Positions 63,304 through 64,000 of a DNA stretch of 64,000 bases are shown one piece after another; positions within the stretch are counted from its first letter, which is position 1, and every line of letters begins with the position of its first letter. The stretch comes from DATBFG01 sp036558645. Lineage in GTDB: Bacteria > Acidobacteriota > Terriglobia > Terriglobales > Acidobacteriaceae. Below the pieces are notes generated by a model, which did not search any database, was not told the DNA's origin, and worked only from the letters and a program-made list of their open reading frames with translations. The stretch spans positions 26,047 to 90,046 of the forward strand of contig DATBFG010000078.1 in the NCBI GenBank assembly GCA_036558645.1, given 5' to 3'. The position numbers and the translations under genes were made by a program.

Positions 63304-63954
63304 TTAGGGACCCTCAGGACTAATGGGATCTCCATCCTGAAGTAATACCCATGTGGTAAGACCCGCAATACCGGCGGCACCAATACCGATGGCCCAAGGC
63401 GAATCGAGAATGCCTTTGGTCGCCGCAGGAACAGCTCCCCCCTGTTTTTTCTTATTCTTTTCCTGTTGTGGAGTCTCGTCGCGAGTGGTTTGCTGCCCTT
63501 CTTGGAGTGTGCTTGTCCCAGTGCTGTCGCTGACCGTGACCCCGCCCTTCCGGGCCATGATCTGAACCGTCCCGTCCATGCTGGTGACGTCGAATTGTGT
63601 CCAGCCCGGTTTCGCGGGAACGACGGTCACTTCTCCAGCATGAGTTGCGAGACTCTTTGAAGTCGCTACACTCACGGCGCCATGCTCGACCGAAACAGCA
63701 TTCGCCTCGTATTTCACCATGGAATCGGAAAGCACGGTCACCTGCGAGCCTGCGGCATTGATGTCGACGATGGAATCGGAGCGGGTTTGAACCATGTCAC
63801 CCGGGAACAATGCCGAACTTCGGGGCACAGCACTGCCGTTGATCCAGGCAGTGCCCTTTGCATGAAGCATAGCGCCGTTCGTGTCAGCGGCGAAAAGCGA
63901 TGCCGGGAAAATCACGATCATGGTCCAACAAAGAATGCTTCGCACGAGGCTCAT
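63304..63954 (-). CDS. FecR-domain-like exported protein with a C-terminal membrane segment
   Basis: The 216-residue protein has a signal peptide (MIVIFPASLFAAD). It has a FecR-like strand-rich region (WINGSAVPRSSALFPGDMVQ, VEHGAVSVATSKS) and a Lys/Gln-rich linker. A hydrophobic C-terminal segment (AIGIGAAGIAGLTTWVLL) may anchor it. FecR-like domains often receive or stabilise polymers or signals. It may be cotranscribed with nothing here, as the neighbouring protease gene starts 123 bases downstream. Confidence 0.75.
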   Translation of the reverse strand: MSLVRSILCWTMIVIFPASLFAADTNGAMLHAKGTAWINGSAVPRSSALFPGDMVQTRSDSIVDINAAGSQVTVLSDSMVKYEANAVSVEHGAVSVATSKSLATHAGEVTVVPAKPGWTQFDVTSMDGTVQIMARKGGVTVSDSTGTSTLQEGQQTTRDETPQQEKNKKKQGGAVPAATKGILDSPWAIGIGAAGIAGLTTWVLLQDGDPISPEGP

Positions 63955-64000
63955 AGGTGCGGCTCCGCAGGCGTAGAAAGACCTGCCTCATGCTAGCGGT

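Noticed and set aside
1..64000. tRNA genes, rRNA genes, CRISPR arrays, transposases, prophage genes
   Set aside because: None was recognised on reading both strands. A dedicated search (tRNAscan-SE, Infernal) would be needed to exclude small RNAs.

Overview
The window looks like chromosomal DNA of a Gram-negative soil bacterium, most likely an Acidobacteriota member (Terriglobia/Terriglobales type). This rests on the mix of many PilZ and GAF proteins, an acidobacterial style of small conserved proteins, lipoproteins with Ig-like repeats, a Wza/Wzc export system and moderately high G+C. It is inference: no rRNA or other marker is present. No tRNA, rRNA, CRISPR array, transposase or phage gene was seen.

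Bases 1-6000 are housekeeping and defence-like: the end of an unknown gene, a two-gene ATPase + DUF4276 module whose second gene is frameshifted, typA/bipA, two small conserved proteins, a small membrane protein and engB. Bases 5900-19000 hold four PilZ proteins and three proteins sharing one GAF domain type fused to different partners (a peptidoglycan amidase, Sel1 repeats, a zinc-ribbon-like segment). Interspersed are a UDP-sugar epimerase, an S9 peptidase, the radical SAM enzyme of the AmmeMemoRadiSam system and lipoproteins.

From about 19 kb to 61.4 kb the window is an exopolysaccharide region in several transcription units. A WecA-type initiating transferase (minus) and a Wza-type export protein (plus) diverge at 20.7 kb. 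An eight-gene minus-strand operon (34.25 to 21.93 kb) encodes two glutamine-dependent asparagine-synthetase-like proteins, a GT2, a two-domain oxidoreductase, a NodU-type carbamoyltransferase, a propeller-like protein, a D-glucuronyl C5-epimerase-like protein and a GT4. Trehalase, a beta-barrel protein and an M48 protease lie between it and a second, 16-gene minus-strand operon (56.2 to 38.3 kb). That operon carries pseB-like, spsF-like, rmlD-like and neuB-like sugar genes, a Wzx flippase, an O-antigen-ligase/polymerase, five GT4 enzymes, a KpsC-like protein, a methyltransferase, a deacetylase-like and a sulfatase-superfamily protein, and a tiny ribbon-helix-helix-like protein. Divergent from it are a Wzc-type tyrosine kinase, a TPR protein and a second O-antigen ligase.

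Together this suggests a surface polymer, or two, built on undecaprenyl phosphate, flipped by Wzx, polymerised by Wzy-type enzymes and exported by Wza/Wzc. Modifications probably include uronate epimerisation, amidation and carbamoylation, and one polymer probably contains a nonulosonic-acid-like sugar. The PilZ proteins next to it suggest c-di-GMP control. The window ends with a trypsin-like lipoprotein and a FecR-like protein.
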